Source: Sedimenticola thiotaurini (GTDB taxonomy: Bacteria > Pseudomonadota > Gammaproteobacteria > Chromatiales > Chromatiaceae). Taken from it: DNA of 32,871 nt. This document shows, piece after piece, positions 15,851-24,744 of the stretch. The DNA lies in assembly GCA_007713595.1 (NCBI GenBank), contig VMRY01000012.1:1-32871 (forward strand). Reading direction: 5' to 3'. A program made the position numbers and the translations under genes. The first letter of the stretch is position 1. Every line of letters begins with the position of its first letter. The notes under the pieces are model-generated. The model was not told the origin of the DNA, did no database searches, and saw only the letters and a program-made list of their open reading frames with translations.

Positions 15851-17395
15851 ATGAGCAACCCAGATAAATTATATATTTTTGATACGACTTTGCGTGATGG
15901 CGAACAGAGTCCTGGTGCTTCCATGACCAAGGATGAGAAGCTTCGTATTGCCAAGGCGCTGGAGAAGATGCGTGTTGATATCATCGAGGCTGGATTTCCT
16001 ATTGCCAGTCCAGGTGATTTTGACGCCGTTCAAAGTATTGCCCGCACGATCAAAGACAGTACCGTATGTGGACTTGCACGGGCACTTGAAGCGGACATTG
16101 ATCGTGCCGGCGAGGCGCTCAAGGATGCTAATTCAGGTCGCATTCACACCTTTATAGCCACCTCTCCGATTCATATGGAACAGAAGTTGCGGATGACGCC
16201 GGACGAAGTCGTTAATCAGGCAGTCTGGGCCGTCAAGCGCGCGCGGCAGTATACGGATAATGTAGAGTTCTCGCCGGAAGATGCAGGACGCTCGGAGATC
16301 GATTTCCTTTGCCGGGTGATTGAGCAGGCGATCAAGGCCGGTGCGACCACCATCAATGTACCAGACACGGTGGGCTACAATTTGCCGCAGCAGTTCGGCG
16401 AGACGCTCCGTACTTTAATTGAGCGCATCCCCAATTCTGATAAAGCGGTCTTCTCTGTTCATTGTCATAACGACTTGGGATTGGCGGTGGCCAACTCGTT
16501 AGCGGCCGTCTCGCAGGGCGCACGGCAGGTCGAATGTACTATTAACGGACTTGGCGAACGGGCGGGTAATGCTTCGCTTGAAGAGGTCGTCATGGCTGTA
16601 CGCACCAGGCGCGATCTGTTTACCTGTGATACAGGGCTTGATACAACGCAGATTGTTAACTGCTCTCGCCTGGTCTCGGGAATTACCGGTTTCCCCGTAC
16701 AGCCTAATAAGGCCATTGTGGGTGCCAACGCCTTTGCCCATGAATCTGGAATACATCAGGACGGCGTGCTCAAGAATCGCGAAACCTATGAGATCATGCG
16801 CGCAGAAGATGTGGGCTGGTCACAGAATCGTATGGTAATGGGCAAGCACTCGGGCAGAAACGCCTTCCGCACCCGTCTTGAGGAACTTGGCATTACGTTT
16901 GATTCAGAAGAGGATGTGAATGATGCCTTCAGACGCTTTAAGGATCTTGCCGATAAGAAGCATGAGATTTTTGATGAGGATTTGCAGGCACTGGTCTCAG
17001 ATGCGGGCTTCAGTGCAGAGAATGAACGCGTTAAATTGGTCTCGCTGAAGGTCTGTTCGGAAACTGGTGAGATCCCAACGGCGCGCGTCGTGCTCTCTGT
17101 GGATGATAAGGAGATGTCTGGTGAAGCCACAGGTAGTGGACCGGTAGATGCGGCTTTCAAGGCGATTGAAACGATGGTGAAAACGGAGTCTGAGTTACAG
17201 CTGTATTCGGTGAATGCCATCACCAGTGGCACAGATGCCCAGGGTGAGGTGACGGTCCGTCTGCAAAAGAATGGCGGAATCGTTAATGGTCAGGGTGCAG
17301 ACACAGATATTGTAATTGCCTCTGCCAAGGCCTATGTGAATGCTGTAAACCGACTGGATCATGAACATAAAGCCCATCCTCAGGGGCAGGTGTAG
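15851..17395 (+). CDS. leuA: 2-isopropylmalate synthase
   Basis: A 514-residue enzyme that condenses acetyl-CoA with 2-oxoisovalerate, the committed step of leucine synthesis. The HMGL-like TIM barrel starts [13 protein letters not shown]. It contains the metal-binding H-C-H-N-D-L-G-L-A and the second signature [24 protein letters not shown] follows, and the C-terminal LeuA dimer domain (about 390-505) is the allosteric leucine-binding region. Two ATGs occur in tandem; the second, at 15851, is better spaced from GGAG (six bases). leuB, leuC and leuD are not adjacent. Expression is probably controlled by the leucine-rich leader upstream, and activity by leucine feedback through the dimer domain. 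Confidence 0.96.
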   Translation: MSNPDKLYIFDTTLRDGEQSPGASMTKDEKLRIAKALEKMRVDIIEAGFPIASPGDFDAVQSIARTIKDSTVCGLARALEADIDRAGEALKDANSGRIHTFIATSPIHMEQKLRMTPDEVVNQAVWAVKRARQYTDNVEFSPEDAGRSEIDFLCRVIEQAIKAGATTINVPDTVGYNLPQQFGETLRTLIERIPNSDKAVFSVHCHNDLGLAVANSLAAVSQGARQVECTINGLGERAGNASLEEVVMAVRTRRDLFTCDTGLDTTQIVNCSRLVSGITGFPVQPNKAIVGANAFAHESGIHQDGVLKNRETYEIMRAEDVGWSQNRMVMGKHSGRNAFRTRLEELGITFDSEEDVNDAFRRFKDLADKKHEIFDEDLQALVSDAGFSAENERVKLVSLKVCSETGEIPTARVVLSVDDKEMSGEATGSGPVDAAFKAIETMVKTESELQLYSVNAITSGTDAQGEVTVRLQKNGGIVNGQGADTDIVIASAKAYVNAVNRLDHEHKAHPQGQV

Positions 17396-17411
17396 CCGGT
17401 CTGTAGTCGTT

Positions 17412-18272
17412 ATGAATCCGACGTTAAGGCAGGCGTATCTGGAGGCGATGGGTATTCAATCATGGATACCCAGGGTTGACTCATCCCCTTCAGAGGATAT
17501 AGCTGAGCCGGCATCTGAGATGTCGGCTCAGGCACCAGTTGCAAATAAGGTTTCAGGTGAACCTGAAATATTGGCAAAACAACCAGCTTCACTGAATAGA
17601 GAAGAAACACCACCAGATTGGTTGGACGCTATCCCTCTGCCGGATGATGAGTATGCCCCTTCCGCTACACCGACTGATTTAAGTGATGCTTTTGCTGAGG
17701 ATTTAATTCAGGAGAGTAGTGTCAGTCAGCTCAATTGGACTCAACTGGAGGCAAGAGTAGCTGAATGCACGGCGTGCGAGTTGCATAAAACCCGCACCCA
17801 GACGGTATTCGGCATTGGCTCGCAAACAGCCAAGCTGATGGTGATTGGAGAGGCGCCGGGAGCAGAAGAGGACCGCAAGGGTGAGCCTTTTGTTGGACGT
17901 GCCGGACAGCTACTTACGGCCATGCTCGGTGCGATTGGGCTCAGCCGGGAACAGGTCTATATTGCCAACATTCTTAAATGTCGTCCGCCCGGAAATCGCG
18001 ATCCAAGATCTGAAGAGAGTCTCTCTTGTGCTGCCTATCTACAGCGACAGATTGCGCTGGTGAATCCACGTGTGATTCTGGCAGTGGGTGCGGTGGCCGC
18101 ACATAATCTATTGCAAAGTGATGAGCCGGTTGGGCGACTGCGTGGAAAATCACACCAGTTAAACGGAGTGCCGGTTGTGGTGAGTTATCATCCCGCCTAT
18201 CTGCTTAGATCACCCGATCAGAAGGCCAAGGCATGGCAAGACCTGCAACAGGCCGCTCGAATTCTTCAGTGA
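17412..18272 (+). CDS. uracil-DNA glycosylase, family 4 (Fe-S)
   Basis: A 286-residue DNA-repair enzyme that excises uracil from DNA. The catalytic domain spans about 105-286. It has motif A G-E-A-P-G-A-E-E-D (146-154), the P-F-V-G-R-A-G-Q-L-L segment, and motif B H-P-A-Y-L-L-R (260-266). Four cysteines at 119, 122, 190 and 206 are placed to bind the family's 4Fe-4S cluster. The first 100 residues are acidic, Pro/Ser-rich and probably disordered. I take the ATG at 17412, just after leuA, since the in-frame start at 17361 lies inside leuA; no strong ribosome-binding site is seen. rimI follows 19 bases later, a common pairing. Confidence 0.92.
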   Translation: MNPTLRQAYLEAMGIQSWIPRVDSSPSEDIAEPASEMSAQAPVANKVSGEPEILAKQPASLNREETPPDWLDAIPLPDDEYAPSATPTDLSDAFAEDLIQESSVSQLNWTQLEARVAECTACELHKTRTQTVFGIGSQTAKLMVIGEAPGAEEDRKGEPFVGRAGQLLTAMLGAIGLSREQVYIANILKCRPPGNRDPRSEESLSCAAYLQRQIALVNPRVILAVGAVAAHNLLQSDEPVGRLRGKSHQLNGVPVVVSYHPAYLLRSPDQKAKAWQDLQQAARILQ

Positions 18273-18291
18273 TTAATCGTTCATCGAAGAG

Positions 18292-18762
18292 ATGCAAGTG
18301 AGCGCACTACTCAACGATCCGCTACTCAAGCTGCGTCCGTTAAAAGAGAGCGATATTGATGCCATTATGGCATTAGAGCTTCGCTGTTATGAGCACCCGT
18401 GGACGCCCGGCATATTCCGCGATTCGATGAAGGTAGGGTATCACTGCTGGGGCTACTTTCTCGCAGAGCAGTTGGTCGGATATGCCATTATGTCGGAAGC
18501 GGCTGGGGAGGCCCATATATTGAATATCTGCACTCATCCCGATCAGCGCGGAAAAGGGTTAGCCAGAAGGCTGCTGTTACGTGTGATCAATCGGGCGAGA
18601 GAAAAGGATGTGGATACGGTATTTCTGGAAGTGCGCGCCAGCAATAGGATTGCACAGGGCTTGTACGAGTCGTTGGGATTTAATGAGATCGGCATGCGTC
18701 GTGGATATTACCCGGCCGTCCAGGGCCGCGAGGATGCTATTCTGTTTGCCAAGGTGTTGTGA
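18292..18762 (+). CDS. rimI: ribosomal protein bS18-alanine N-acetyltransferase RimI
   Basis: A 156-residue GNAT acetyltransferase. The acetyl-CoA loop is H-P-D-Q-R-G-K-G-L-A. The RimI-specific C-terminal part E-V-R-A-S-N-R-I-A-Q-G-L-Y-E-S-L-G-F, followed by G-M-R-R-G-Y-Y-P and E-D-A-I-L-F, is all present. RimI acetylates the N-terminal alanine of ribosomal protein S18. It is the second gene of a short udg-rimI run; tsaB, often found with them, is not here. Confidence 0.92.
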   Translation: MQVSALLNDPLLKLRPLKESDIDAIMALELRCYEHPWTPGIFRDSMKVGYHCWGYFLAEQLVGYAIMSEAAGEAHILNICTHPDQRGKGLARRLLLRVINRAREKDVDTVFLEVRASNRIAQGLYESLGFNEIGMRRGYYPAVQGREDAILFAKVL

Positions 18763-18819
18763 ACGGCGCAGTAAAACTGGATCGGTGCACGCCATCTCCT
18801 GGCGGACAGCAAATTATTG

Positions 18820-18825
18820 TATAAT
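18820..18825 (+). promoter_or_regulatory. -10 box of probable prfC promoter
   Basis: A perfect TATAAT in the 94-base gap between rimI and prfC, about 32 bases before the start codon. No convincing -35 is present at 16-18 bases. Confidence 0.35.
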
Positions 18826-18856
18826 CCCGCCTTTACCCGGTAACCAGTAGATCCCC

Positions 18857-20437
18857 ATGTCCGAACTTTTAAAGCAACTGCAAAGGCGGCGTACCTTTGC
18901 CATTATTTCGCACCCTGACGCGGGTAAAACCACGTTGACTGAAAAGCTGCTGCTGTTTGGTGGTGCGATTCAGATGGCGGGCACCGTGAAAGGCCGCAAA
19001 GCGGCCCACCATGCCACATCTGACTGGATGGAGATGGAAAAAGAGCGTGGTATCTCGGTCACCTCATCAGTGATGCAGTTCGCCTATGGTGATGGCATTG
19101 TCAATCTGCTGGACACACCTGGACACGAGGATTTCTCCGAGGATACCTACCGTACCTTGACTGCTGTGGATTCTGCACTGATGGTCATTGACGTAGCCAA
19201 GGGTGTCGAGTCACGTACCATCAAATTGATGGAGGTGTGCCGCATGCGGGACACGCCCATTCTGACCTTCGTCAATAAGCTCGATCGGGAAGGCCGGGAT
19301 GCACTGGATATTCTGGACGAGATTGAAGAGGTACTGGAGATCAAGTGTGCGCCTGTTACCTGGCCAATTGGAATGGGTAAACGTCTCAAGGGTGTGTTTG
19401 ATCTGAGAACCGAGACCACCCATCTCTTCTCCGCTACTCATGGCGGTAAGATTCAGGCCGGTGAACTGATCGAAGGGTTGGACAATCCGCGTCTTGATGA
19501 AGTTTTGGGAGACATGGCGGATGAATTACGCGAAGAGATTGAGTTGGTGCGGGGTGCAAGTCATGCACTGGATCTGGAGGCGTACGCTCGTGGTGAGCTG
19601 ACACCCGTGTTCTTTGGTTCAGCCATTAACAACTTTGGTGTGAAAGAGCTACTGGATGCCTTTGTTGAGTATGCCCCGGCGCCACGTCCGCGCCAGACTC
19701 TGCAACGAATGGTGGAGCCCAGCGATGAGAAGTTCAGCGGTTTTATTTTCAAAATACAGGCGAATATGGATCCATCGCACCGGGATCGTATCGCCTTTAT
19801 GCGGGTCTGCTCTGGCAGCTACACGAAAGGCATGAAAATGCGCCATGTCCGTATCGGTAAGACGGTACAGATAAGCAATGCAATCACCTTTCAGGCAGAT
19901 GAAAGAAAGCATGTTGAAGAGGCGTGGCCGGGGGATATTATTGGTCTGCACAATCATGGAACGATACAGATAGGCGACACTTTTACCGATGGCGAGGACC
20001 TGAAGTACGAAGGCATCCCCTATTTTGCGCCAGAGCTGTTTCGCCGCGTGGTGTTAAAAGACCCTTTGCGACTCAAGGCACTGCAGAAGGGTGTTTTACA
20101 ACTCTGTGAGGAGGGGGCTACCCAGGTGTTTCGTCCGCTGAAAAATAATGACTTGATTCTGGGTGCGGTGGGGGTTCTTCAGTTTGAAGTGGCCGCGCAT
20201 CGGCTCAAGGGCGAGTACGGTGTAGAGGCGATTGTTGAGCCAATCAGTGTCAGCACGGCGCGCTGGGTACAGTGTAAGGATGCAAAGATGCTGGAGCAGT
20301 TTAAAGCCAAGGCGCATGAGAATCTGGCCCTGGACGGCGATGATCAGCTGGTTTATCTGGCACCTACCCGGGTCAATCTCAGTCTGGCTGAAGAGCGCTG
20401 GCCGGATATCAAGTTTATGGCAACCCGGGAACTGTAG
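18857..20437 (+). CDS. prfC: peptide chain release factor 3
   Basis: A 526-residue translational GTPase (RF3) that recycles RF1 and RF2 from the ribosome after termination. GTPase motifs are G1 [10 protein letters not shown]2 [10 protein letters not shown]3 D-T-P-G-H-E-D-F and G4 N-K-L-D-R-E-G-R-D. The [10 protein letters not shown] segment after G1 is typical of RF3 and separates it from EF-G. The length agrees with E. coli RF3 (529). The start follows the probable promoter by about 32 bases and has no strong Shine-Dalgarno sequence. Confidence 0.97.
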   Translation: MSELLKQLQRRRTFAIISHPDAGKTTLTEKLLLFGGAIQMAGTVKGRKAAHHATSDWMEMEKERGISVTSSVMQFAYGDGIVNLLDTPGHEDFSEDTYRTLTAVDSALMVIDVAKGVESRTIKLMEVCRMRDTPILTFVNKLDREGRDALDILDEIEEVLEIKCAPVTWPIGMGKRLKGVFDLRTETTHLFSATHGGKIQAGELIEGLDNPRLDEVLGDMADELREEIELVRGASHALDLEAYARGELTPVFFGSAINNFGVKELLDAFVEYAPAPRPRQTLQRMVEPSDEKFSGFIFKIQANMDPSHRDRIAFMRVCSGSYTKGMKMRHVRIGKTVQISNAITFQADERKHVEEAWPGDIIGLHNHGTIQIGDTFTDGEDLKYEGIPYFAPELFRRVVLKDPLRLKALQKGVLQLCEEGATQVFRPLKNNDLILGAVGVLQFEVAAHRLKGEYGVEAIVEPISVSTARWVQCKDAKMLEQFKAKAHENLALDGDDQLVYLAPTRVNLSLAEERWPDIKFMATREL

Positions 20438-20565
20438 CCGTTTTCTGAATCCTCATGGAATAAGAGGTGTTACAGCTAGCCAGTGCAGTTAAACTGGCGG
20501 TTAAATGTTATTGCCGATCATCGGCTATCAGGTGGTCAAATGCGAATTTTGATGAGGTTGTTTTG

Positions 20566-20808
20566 ATGGAAATAGAAGCGATTGCAAAACTGATTGAGTC
20601 TGGAATGCCTGGCTGTCAGGCTTTGGTGACAGGCGATGGTCGTCACTTTGAAGCCGTAGTCATCAGTGAAGAGTTTGAGGGTAAGTCACCGATCCAGAAG
20701 CAGCGGATGGTGATGGCGACTGTAAAGGCTCAATTGGAGAGCGACGAACTCCATGCACTCTCGATCAAGACCTATACCAAAGCGCAATGGGATACCCTGC
20801 AGAGTTGA
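20566..20808 (+). CDS. ibaG: BolA family protein, IbaG (YrbA) type
   Basis: An 80-residue BolA-like protein that, with monothiol glutaredoxins, binds 2Fe-2S clusters. The core G-D-G-R-H-F-E-A-V-V-I-S-E-E-F-E-G-K-S matches the IbaG subgroup, and the conserved cluster-ligand histidine falls in L-H-A-L-S-I-K-T-Y-T. The ATG at 20566 has GAGG eight bases upstream; an in-frame extension to 20467 has no such support. In many gammaproteobacteria ibaG precedes murA; here it stands between prfC and the convergent fumarase gene. Confidence 0.9.
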   Translation: MEIEAIAKLIESGMPGCQALVTGDGRHFEAVVISEEFEGKSPIQKQRMVMATVKAQLESDELHALSIKTYTKAQWDTLQS

Positions 20809-20819
20809 TCCTTGAAATA

Positions 20820-20852
20820 TCCCTGATCAGCCAGCTTGCTGCTGATCAGGGA
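20820..20852. terminator. hairpin between convergent ibaG and fumarase genes
   Basis: A perfect 12-bp inverted repeat (TCCCTGATCAGC / GCTGATCAGGGA) with a 9-base loop lies midway between the two convergent stops. T-runs are weak on both sides, so it probably acts as a bidirectional transcript end. Confidence 0.6.
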
Positions 20853-20873
20853 CAGTAGTACCCAAACGACCGC

Positions 20874-22382
20874 TTAGAGCTTGCCGATCTTGATCTTCCA
20901 TTCTGCCGGGCCTGTCTGGTGTACCGATGTACCCTTTGAATCGACGGCAACGGTGACTGGCATATCCTCTACTTCAAATTCGCGAATTGCCTCCATGCCC
21001 AGATCCTCAAAGGCCACCATCCGGGACGAGCGGATCGCCTTGGAGACCAGGAAGGCCGCGCCGCCTACCGCCATCAGATAGACGGCACCGTGCTGCTTGA
21101 TTGACTCAATTGCAGCAGGACCGCGTTCAGCTTTGCCTACCATGCCAATCAGACCGGCATCGCCCAACATCATATCAGTGAAGGAGTCCATGCGCGTTGA
21201 CGTGGTCGGCCCGGCCGGACCTACAACTTCATCCCGAACGGGATCCACTGGGCCAACGTAATAGATAAACCGGTTCTTGAAGTCGACACCCTCAGGAAGC
21301 GGTTCACCTTTCGCCATCATATCCTGAATCCGCTTATGGGCGGCATCCCGACCTGTGAGCAGTTTACCTGAGAGAAGCAGACTCTCTCCCGGTTTCCAGC
21401 TGGCGATCTCCTCTTTAGTTATACCGTCGATATTAACCCGGCGTGTTTTTGTGCCACCCTCCAGACTGATATCGGGCCAATCTTCCAATTTTGGCGGCGT
21501 CAGGACGGCCGGTCCGCTTCCATCCAGGGTGAATTCCACATGGCGAGTCGCGGCGCAGTTGGGGATCATTGCCACAGGTAGAGAGGCGGCATGGGTGGGG
21601 TAGTCGAGGATCTTCACATCCAGCACCGTGGTCAAGCCACCAAGGCCCTGTGCGCCTATGCCCAGTGCATTGACCTTTTCAAACAGTTCCAGGCGTAACT
21701 CTTCCACCCTGTTCTTTGGTCCACGTGCCATCAGTTCATGGATATCAATATGCTCCATCAGCGACTCTTTTGCCAATAGCATCGCCTTCTCAGCGGAGCC
21801 GCCAATACCAATGCCCAGCATGCCGGGCGGGCACCAGCCTGCACCCATGGTGGGCACCGTCTTAAGTACCCAATCGACCAAACTGCCGGATGGATTGAGG
21901 ACAGTGAATTTGCTCTTGTTTTCAGAACCACCACCTTTTGCTGCAAGACTGATGGCAACCGTATTTCCAGGGACGATCTGGGTGTGGATAACCGCAGGTG
22001 TATTATCCTTGGTGTTTTTGCGGGCACCTGCAGGATCACTGACGACTGATGCACGCAACACGTTATCCGGGTGGGCGTAGCCTTGCCTTACGCCTTCATT
22101 GACCATCTCTTCAAGGCTCAGGGTGGCATCCCATTGCACATTCATACCTACTTTGAGTATCGCGGTTACCATCCCGGTATCCTGGCAGATTGGTCTGTGG
22201 CCTTCGGCACACATCCTGGAATTAACCAGAATCTGAGCCATGGCATCTTTAGCGGCCGGGGACTCTTCTTTTTCCCAGGCGGCGGTCAGTGCTTTGATAT
22301 AGTCAGCTGGGTGATAGTAAGAGATATACTGCAGTGCGTCGGCAATACTTTGGATGAGATCGTCTTGCTTAATAATGGTCAT
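20874..22382 (-). CDS. fumarate hydratase, class I (iron-sulfur)
   Basis: A 502-residue, oxygen-sensitive 4Fe-4S fumarase that interconverts fumarate and malate in the TCA cycle. Cysteines at 66 (I-C-Q-D-T-G), 184 (G-W-C-P-P-G-M-L-G-I-G-I-G-G) and 276 (P-N-C-A-A-T-R-H) have the spacing of the cluster ligands of single-chain class I enzymes. The N-terminal alpha and C-terminal beta catalytic domains are fused, as in E. coli FumA/FumB. The C-terminal part shows V-G-P-A-G-P-T-T-S-T-R-M-D. With sucAB 2 kb away on the same strand, it indicates an operating oxidative TCA segment. I leave the symbol blank because fumA and fumB cannot be told apart. Confidence 0.94.
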   Translation of the reverse strand: MTIIKQDDLIQSIADALQYISYYHPADYIKALTAAWEKEESPAAKDAMAQILVNSRMCAEGHRPICQDTGMVTAILKVGMNVQWDATLSLEEMVNEGVRQGYAHPDNVLRASVVSDPAGARKNTKDNTPAVIHTQIVPGNTVAISLAAKGGGSENKSKFTVLNPSGSLVDWVLKTVPTMGAGWCPPGMLGIGIGGSAEKAMLLAKESLMEHIDIHELMARGPKNRVEELRLELFEKVNALGIGAQGLGGLTTVLDVKILDYPTHAASLPVAMIPNCAATRHVEFTLDGSGPAVLTPPKLEDWPDISLEGGTKTRRVNIDGITKEEIASWKPGESLLLSGKLLTGRDAAHKRIQDMMAKGEPLPEGVDFKNRFIYYVGPVDPVRDEVVGPAGPTTSTRMDSFTDMMLGDAGLIGMVGKAERGPAAIESIKQHGAVYLMAVGGAAFLVSKAIRSSRMVAFEDLGMEAIREFEVEDMPVTVAVDSKGTSVHQTGPAEWKIKIGKL

Positions 22383-22503
22383 GGTTGTCCCAGATGCTGG
22401 TAATTATCTGAGCGGCCATTATACCTGTATTAGCGAATTTTTGGGTAAAAAAGCGACCAGTAAAAGGACGATTGTCCAATTGCTACGAATACTATGCGCA
22501 TCT

Positions 22504-22746
22504 CTATTTGAGCTCCTTGAGGACTGAAATACCCTTTAAACGCTGGGCACGCAGGATATCCAACTCTTTGGAGAGACGGGACTTCTTGGCCGCGTCGTGT
22601 TCATGCTCTGCTTTTAGTTGAAGCTTTCGCTCTTTATCACGCAACTGTTTCAGTATCAGCTTCATCTTCGCCCGTTTTGTCTTCAGGGTTCGCTGATCAA
22701 GATTAAGGTAGTCAGCCAGTTTATGGAGCAGTTTTTTCCGTTTCAT
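22504..22746 (-). CDS. small basic coiled-coil protein, function unknown
   Basis: An 80-residue, Lys/Leu/Arg-rich helical protein (MKRKKLLHKLADYLNLDQR and onward) with heptad-like leucines and a strongly positive charge. I do not recognise it. It overlaps the end of the Na/Pi cotransporter gene by 26 bases in another frame, suggesting translational coupling. An AGGA about eleven bases upstream supports 22746. A start at 22788 (M-T-Q-L-L-L-V-F-L-R) would give 94 residues and a 68-base overlap. Its position suggests a partner of the transporter or an RNA-binding role; neither is shown by the sequence. Confidence 0.65.
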   Translation of the reverse strand: MKRKKLLHKLADYLNLDQRTLKTKRAKMKLILKQLRDKERKLQLKAEHEHDAAKKSRLSKELDILRAQRLKGISVLKELK

Positions 22747-24601
22747 TTCCGGATAGTTCCTGAGGAAGACCAATAAGAGTTGGGTCATTAGATTCACTCG
22801 CCTGATGCTGGTCAGAAACGGCCTGAAGCTCATTGTCACTCAGAGCTATGGTTCGAACCGCTGCTGCCATCTCTCTCGGACCGGTGACAAACAGTGTCTG
22901 TCCGGCTCGAATCAGGTTCATGGCGATACTGTAAGTGTAGTTGCTGTCATTCATCAACGAGGTTCCCCTCTCTGGCACTATGCTACCTTTGCGTATCAAC
23001 TCGATAAGGGTTGAGTAGAACGACTCATGTGTCTCTTTCACCATGAGTTTAAGCGAATCGAGTGAGAGAATAGCGGTATCACTCTCATCGGTAAGTCTAA
23101 TCTCTTCAAGTTGCCGAATTATGACAGCCAGTTGACTGCGCAGCTGATCGTAGGCATGCCGCATGGCAGCATGATCTGCATTGATATAGCGGATCATGTT
23201 TTTCTGCAGGTGCTTCATATCCTTGATAGCTTCCACTACATGCTGATTGGCCTCACGCAAATGGTGCAGATCGGCTGATTGCCCGACTTGCCAGGAAAAA
23301 TCAGCGCGGCTTATAAAGGCAACAATGGCACTGTACAGACCTTTAATGCTGCGTTCATAGGCGGCATCAATATCTAAGCGCGTGAGCTTTTTTTGCTCTT
23401 CGGCAACTTCAAGGAGATCAAGCGTAGAGAGCACTTCAGGCCGCTTATATCCCAGGGCATGAATCAGCACACTCTGGGCATTGTCGTAGACATGCAGGGA
23501 CTCCTGTAAAACAGCCTTTACGGCCGTTTCAGGAAAATCAATGGCAGATTCCGTAAGAAACTTTGGTTGATCGATTTCTGGTTTTTTCTCTTTGAATAGC
23601 CGTTCAAGTATTTTTACCAGAGGATTGATCAGGGGCGTCATAACCAAGACGCCGATGAGATTGAATAGGGTATGGAAAACAGCAAGCTTTAAGGTGTAGT
23701 CATTCTCTCGTATACCAAAAAATTGGCTGATTTCATTAACAGCTATCATCAGTTGGAAGATAAACAGGATGGCGATCAGACCGGTGACTAGATTAAACGC
23801 CAGGTGTGCGGCTGCCAGGCGTTTGCCCTGCGCGTTGGCACTGATTGATCCCAGGATAGCCGTTATGGTGGTACCGATATTGGCGCCTATAGCCAGCGCC
23901 AGGGCATTTTCATAGGTTATCTGGTAAGCAGCGAGTGCGGTGATGATCAATACCAGCGTGGCATGGCTGGATTGCATGATAACGGTAGCCAGAGCGCCGA
24001 TCAGCATAAACAGAAAAAGTCCCGGGTAACCCTGCACGGCATACTCGGCCAAGTTGAGGGTATCTTTAAATGCCTCAAAACCCTCTTTCATATAGTGAAT
24101 GCCGAGGAACAGGAAGCCCAGACCGGCCAATACATAGCCTACGCCATTAAGATTTTTTGATTTCTGTAAGATGAGTAGAACACCAAACACCAACATGGGC
24201 ATGGCGTAGGCTGAAATCTTGATCTTTAATCCCAATCCTGCAATGAGCCAGGCTCCGGTAGTGGTTCCGAGATTGGCGCCAAATATGATTCCGATACCGC
24301 TGACCAGTGAGATCAATCCAGCACTTAGAAACGAAATAGTGATTACAGAGACCAGAGAGCTTGATTGCAGGATGGAGGTGGACACAATCCCGAAGGTGAG
24401 GCTTTTAGGGAGACTGGAAGTAGTCTTGTTCATCAGGTTTTCCAGGACACCCCCAGTGAAGGTGCGGAAACCCTGTTCAAGAGCCAGCATGCCGAACATG
24501 AATATAGCCACGCCAGCGGAGATCTCTTTGAAATCATCACTCAGCCAGAAACCATAAGAGAGTACAAGGAGGATGGTTGGCAGCAGTATTTTTTTCAGCA
24601 T
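22721..24601 (-). CDS. Na/Pi cotransporter family protein with PhoU-like C-terminal domain
   Basis: A 626-residue membrane protein. The first 340 residues or so hold two inverted Na_Pi_cotrans repeats, each with a Q-S-S motif (L-Q-S-S-S-L and M-Q-S-S-H-A) and a glycine signature (G-A-N-L-G-T-T and G-A-N-I-G-T-T). These are the substrate and sodium-binding features of NptA/YjbB transporters. Residues from about 360 to 580 are cytoplasmic, all-helical and PhoU-like. E. coli YjbB exports phosphate, and the PhoU tail may sense or couple to phosphate status. No pst or pho genes are nearby. The small basic gene overlaps its 3' end. Confidence 0.9.
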   Translation of the reverse strand: MLKKILLPTILLVLSYGFWLSDDFKEISAGVAIFMFGMLALEQGFRTFTGGVLENLMNKTTSSLPKSLTFGIVSTSILQSSSLVSVITISFLSAGLISLVSGIGIIFGANLGTTTGAWLIAGLGLKIKISAYAMPMLVFGVLLILQKSKNLNGVGYVLAGLGFLFLGIHYMKEGFEAFKDTLNLAEYAVQGYPGLFLFMLIGALATVIMQSSHATLVLIITALAAYQITYENALALAIGANIGTTITAILGSISANAQGKRLAAAHLAFNLVTGLIAILFIFQLMIAVNEISQFFGIRENDYTLKLAVFHTLFNLIGVLVMTPLINPLVKILERLFKEKKPEIDQPKFLTESAIDFPETAVKAVLQESLHVYDNAQSVLIHALGYKRPEVLSTLDLLEVAEEQKKLTRLDIDAAYERSIKGLYSAIVAFISRADFSWQVGQSADLHHLREANQHVVEAIKDMKHLQKNMIRYINADHAAMRHAYDQLRSQLAVIIRQLEEIRLTDESDTAILSLDSLKLMVKETHESFYSTLIELIRKGSIVPERGTSLMNDSNYTYSIAMNLIRAGQTLFVTGPREMAAAVRTIALSDNELQAVSDQHQASESNDPTLIGLPQELSGNETEKTAP

Positions 24602-24668
24602 AATCCTGTCAGGCGGATGGGAAAGTATTATTATTTATCTGCCACCTCTTAGGATTATAGCCTGTAAC

Positions 24669-24704
24669 AAAAAAACCGGAGTACCTGATTTAGGTACTCC
24701 GGTT
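24669..24704 (-). terminator. rho-independent terminator of sucAB
   Basis: A perfect 13-bp stem (AACCGGAGTACCT / AGGTACTCCGGTT) with a 5-base loop is followed on the minus strand by a T-run, about 40 bases after the sucB stop. It isolates sucAB from the cotransporter gene. Confidence 0.93.
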
Positions 24705-24744
24705 CATTTTAGTGCTTTAACTGCAAGAACGCTCTAGTTGATCA

